Assembly: GCA_017652345.1 (NCBI GenBank) | Contig: JAGCBE010000139.1 | Span: 1 to 14,675 of the forward strand | Length of the DNA stretch: 14,675 bases | Origin: Methanobrevibacter sp. | GTDB lineage: Archaea; Methanobacteriota; Methanobacteria; Methanobacteriales; Methanobacteriaceae | Reading direction: 5' to 3' | Part shown: positions 13,625-14,675 of the stretch, piece by piece | Layout of the letters: every line of letters begins with the position of its first letter | Position numbering within the stretch: position 1 is the first letter of the stretch | The notes under the pieces: model-generated | Seen by the model: the letters and a program-made list of their open reading frames with translations, nothing else | What the model was told of the DNA's origin: nothing | Databases searched by the model: none | Made by a program: the position numbers and the translations under genes

Positions 13625-14320
13625 ATGATATATAATAAAGAAAGAGGTAAAAAGACCCGCAAATTTATAAGTGATTCAAAAAACGGAATTGCGGTCATTG
13701 TATTGTCTTTGGTTTCAATGTTTCTAGTTCCTTTGTTAGGAAGTTATGCAACAGGCCAAGCACTTATGCCATCGACTATTATAGGATGGATAATATATTT
13801 TACGAGTGCAATAGCAGTTTCCTTATGTTGTTTATTTATTTATCTTGCTTTACATAATCAAGGAAAATTGAATGTAAAGGATGAAGAAGAATATATCCAA
13901 GCAAAAGAATTACATTTGAAAAACTTCAAGCGTATGAATGGAAAAGAGATAATTCCTGTAGATCCATTCAAATGGGAAAGGAATCAAAAAATTAAAAAAG
14001 GTATTTTCCAAACACTTGCAATATTTATGGGCTTGTTAGGTTTCGGACTTGCTATTCTGGTATGGAATAATAGTCAATTTATAAGTTCATGTATAAGCAT
14101 CGTAATGGCAATTAGTTTCGGTTTAGTCCATATGGGTGATGTCGAGCGTATGTTTACAGAGGGATGGTTAGAATGGGAACTATATGTTGAAAAGAAACTT
14201 GATGAAGAAGCTAAAAAACAAGCCATTTTAGAGGTTTTTGAAAAAGAAACAGAAAACAATACGAATTATATTGAAAACATTGAAAAAAACATTTTAAATC
14301 AATTTAAGGAGGAAAATTAA
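13625..14320 (+). CDS. Four-helix membrane protein with charged C-terminal domain
   Basis: The likely product has 231 residues from the ATG at 13625; a GTG at 13616 is possible and sits closer to the AAAGGA site, so the start is uncertain by three residues. Four membrane helices are seen as two pairs (about 21-42 and 52-76; 127-147 and 152-169). Between the pairs lies a charged loop of about 50 residues (with KGKLNVKDEEEYIQ-like composition) and after the last helix a charged helical tail (about 175-231) rich in Glu, Lys and Asn. Such a two-hairpin layout resembles some small channel or exclusion proteins, but no family is recognised. It is cotranscribed with the two membrane proteins before it; the ribosome site of the tail fibre gene lies inside its last codons. 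Confidence 0.72.
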   Translation: MIYNKERGKKTRKFISDSKNGIAVIVLSLVSMFLVPLLGSYATGQALMPSTIIGWIIYFTSAIAVSLCCLFIYLALHNQGKLNVKDEEEYIQAKELHLKNFKRMNGKEIIPVDPFKWERNQKIKKGIFQTLAIFMGLLGFGLAILVWNNSQFISSCISIVMAISFGLVHMGDVERMFTEGWLEWELYVEKKLDEEAKKQAILEVFEKETENNTNYIENIEKNILNQFKEEN

Positions 14321-14322
14321 AA

Positions 14323-14675
14323 ATGATTAAAATAGGTGATAAAGAATGCAGAACAATGCAAGAACAAGTTTATAAGAATATGGATGATATCAATGAATTA
14401 TCTAAATATTTAAAAGAAGCATATAAATGTAGTGGTGAACTTAATACCGCCTCAATTAGTATAGCAAAGAGCCTTACTAATGCAGATGCATCTGTTAAAG
14501 AGGGATGGTTGCTTGACACAGTCGGGTCTCTATTCAAAATTACTGGTGGAGATGATGATAGTTTATTAATTGAGTTCTATACTTCATTAAGAGGTCCACA
14601 AGGAGAAGATGGTGCGGCAGTTAATATTGATGATAATACAACCTCAGCAACTAAATGTTGGAGTTCACAAAAAGT
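14323..14675 (+). CDS. Tail fibre / appendage protein, N-terminal part only
   Basis: The gene starts at the ATG at 14323 behind AAGGAGG and runs off the right edge; 117 residues are visible. The N-terminus is helical (about 10-65). A turn TGGDDDS (74-80) leads to the strand LLIEFYTSLR, then GPQGEDG (91-97), a collagen-like Gly-X-Y start typical of phage tail fibres, and NIDDNTTSATKCWSSQK (101-117), which matches the common tail-protein motif DDxxxSxxxTWSSxK that precedes receptor-binding or assembly domains. In phi29-like phages the appendage gene (gp12) follows the lower collar gene; here three membrane-protein genes come between. The C-terminal receptor-binding part is not in the window. 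Confidence 0.8.
   Translation, partial: MIKIGDKECRTMQEQVYKNMDDINELSKYLKEAYKCSGELNTASISIAKSLTNADASVKEGWLLDTVGSLFKITGGDDDSLLIEFYTSLRGPQGEDGAAVNIDDNTTSATKCWSSQK

Noticed and set aside
1..14675. Use of a Mollicutes code (TGA as Trp), given the low GC
   Set aside because: Genes use TGG for Trp throughout, and at least two (ending at 2487 and 5925) stop at TGA in exactly the overlapping places expected for this operon.
1..14675. tRNA genes, CRISPR arrays, insertion sequences, integrase
   Set aside because: None seen: no tRNA cloverleaf with T-loop, no spaced direct repeats, no transposase or integrase motif in any reading frame. This suggests a lytic phage without integration, as far as the window goes.

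Overview
The window looks like most of the genome of a small tailed bacteriophage of the phi29 / Picovirinae type (short tail, family-B DNA polymerase). The signature is a phi29-style packaging ATPase on one strand and, on the other, the series scaffold, major capsid, tail-knob, connector (portal) and lower-collar protein. Low GC (I estimate about 30%), strong AAAGGAGG-type ribosome binding sites, TGG for tryptophan and functional TGA stops suggest a low-GC Firmicutes-like host using the standard bacterial code. I cannot name the host or the species.

Layout. Positions 1-439 hold no gene but carry structured elements: a strong hairpin (77-104), a leftward intrinsic terminator (115-151), a small inverted repeat (209-228) and a roughly 109-nt folded RNA candidate (308-416, leftward), which is where phi29-like phages carry their packaging RNA (pRNA). 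Positions 440-6197 are one tightly packed leftward operon of 12 genes, read from 6197 down to 440: four or five small unknown proteins, a DnaD-like protein, a very short family-B DNA polymerase, a basic protein that may be the terminal protein, a helix-turn-helix protein, a small helical protein, an orphan N6-adenine DNA methyltransferase, a small coiled-coil protein and the packaging ATPase. Positions 6198-6354 are a divergent promoter region. Positions 6355-14675 are the rightward structural operon, which runs off the right edge inside a tail fibre/appendage gene.

How the genes fit together. The leftward operon would copy the genome (polymerase, possible terminal protein, DnaD-like protein), methylate DNA, and end with the ATPase plus candidate pRNA that drive packaging. 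The rightward operon would build the prohead (scaffold, capsid, connector) and tail (knob, lower collar, fibre). A terminator after the capsid gene probably sets a high capsid-to-tail ratio. Three small membrane proteins of unknown role sit between the collar and fibre genes. No lysis enzyme is visible; lysozyme and amidase genes are presumably to the right of the window.

Most unusual points: the polymerase has motifs A, B and C but no recognisable exonuclease domain, unusually short spacings where phi29 has its TPR1 and TPR2 insertions, and an Asn where motif C normally has its first Asp; packaging ATPase and candidate pRNA sit together at the end of the leftward replication operon; and GATC is scarce and occurs mostly as AGATCT in a genome that encodes its own adenine methyltransferase.
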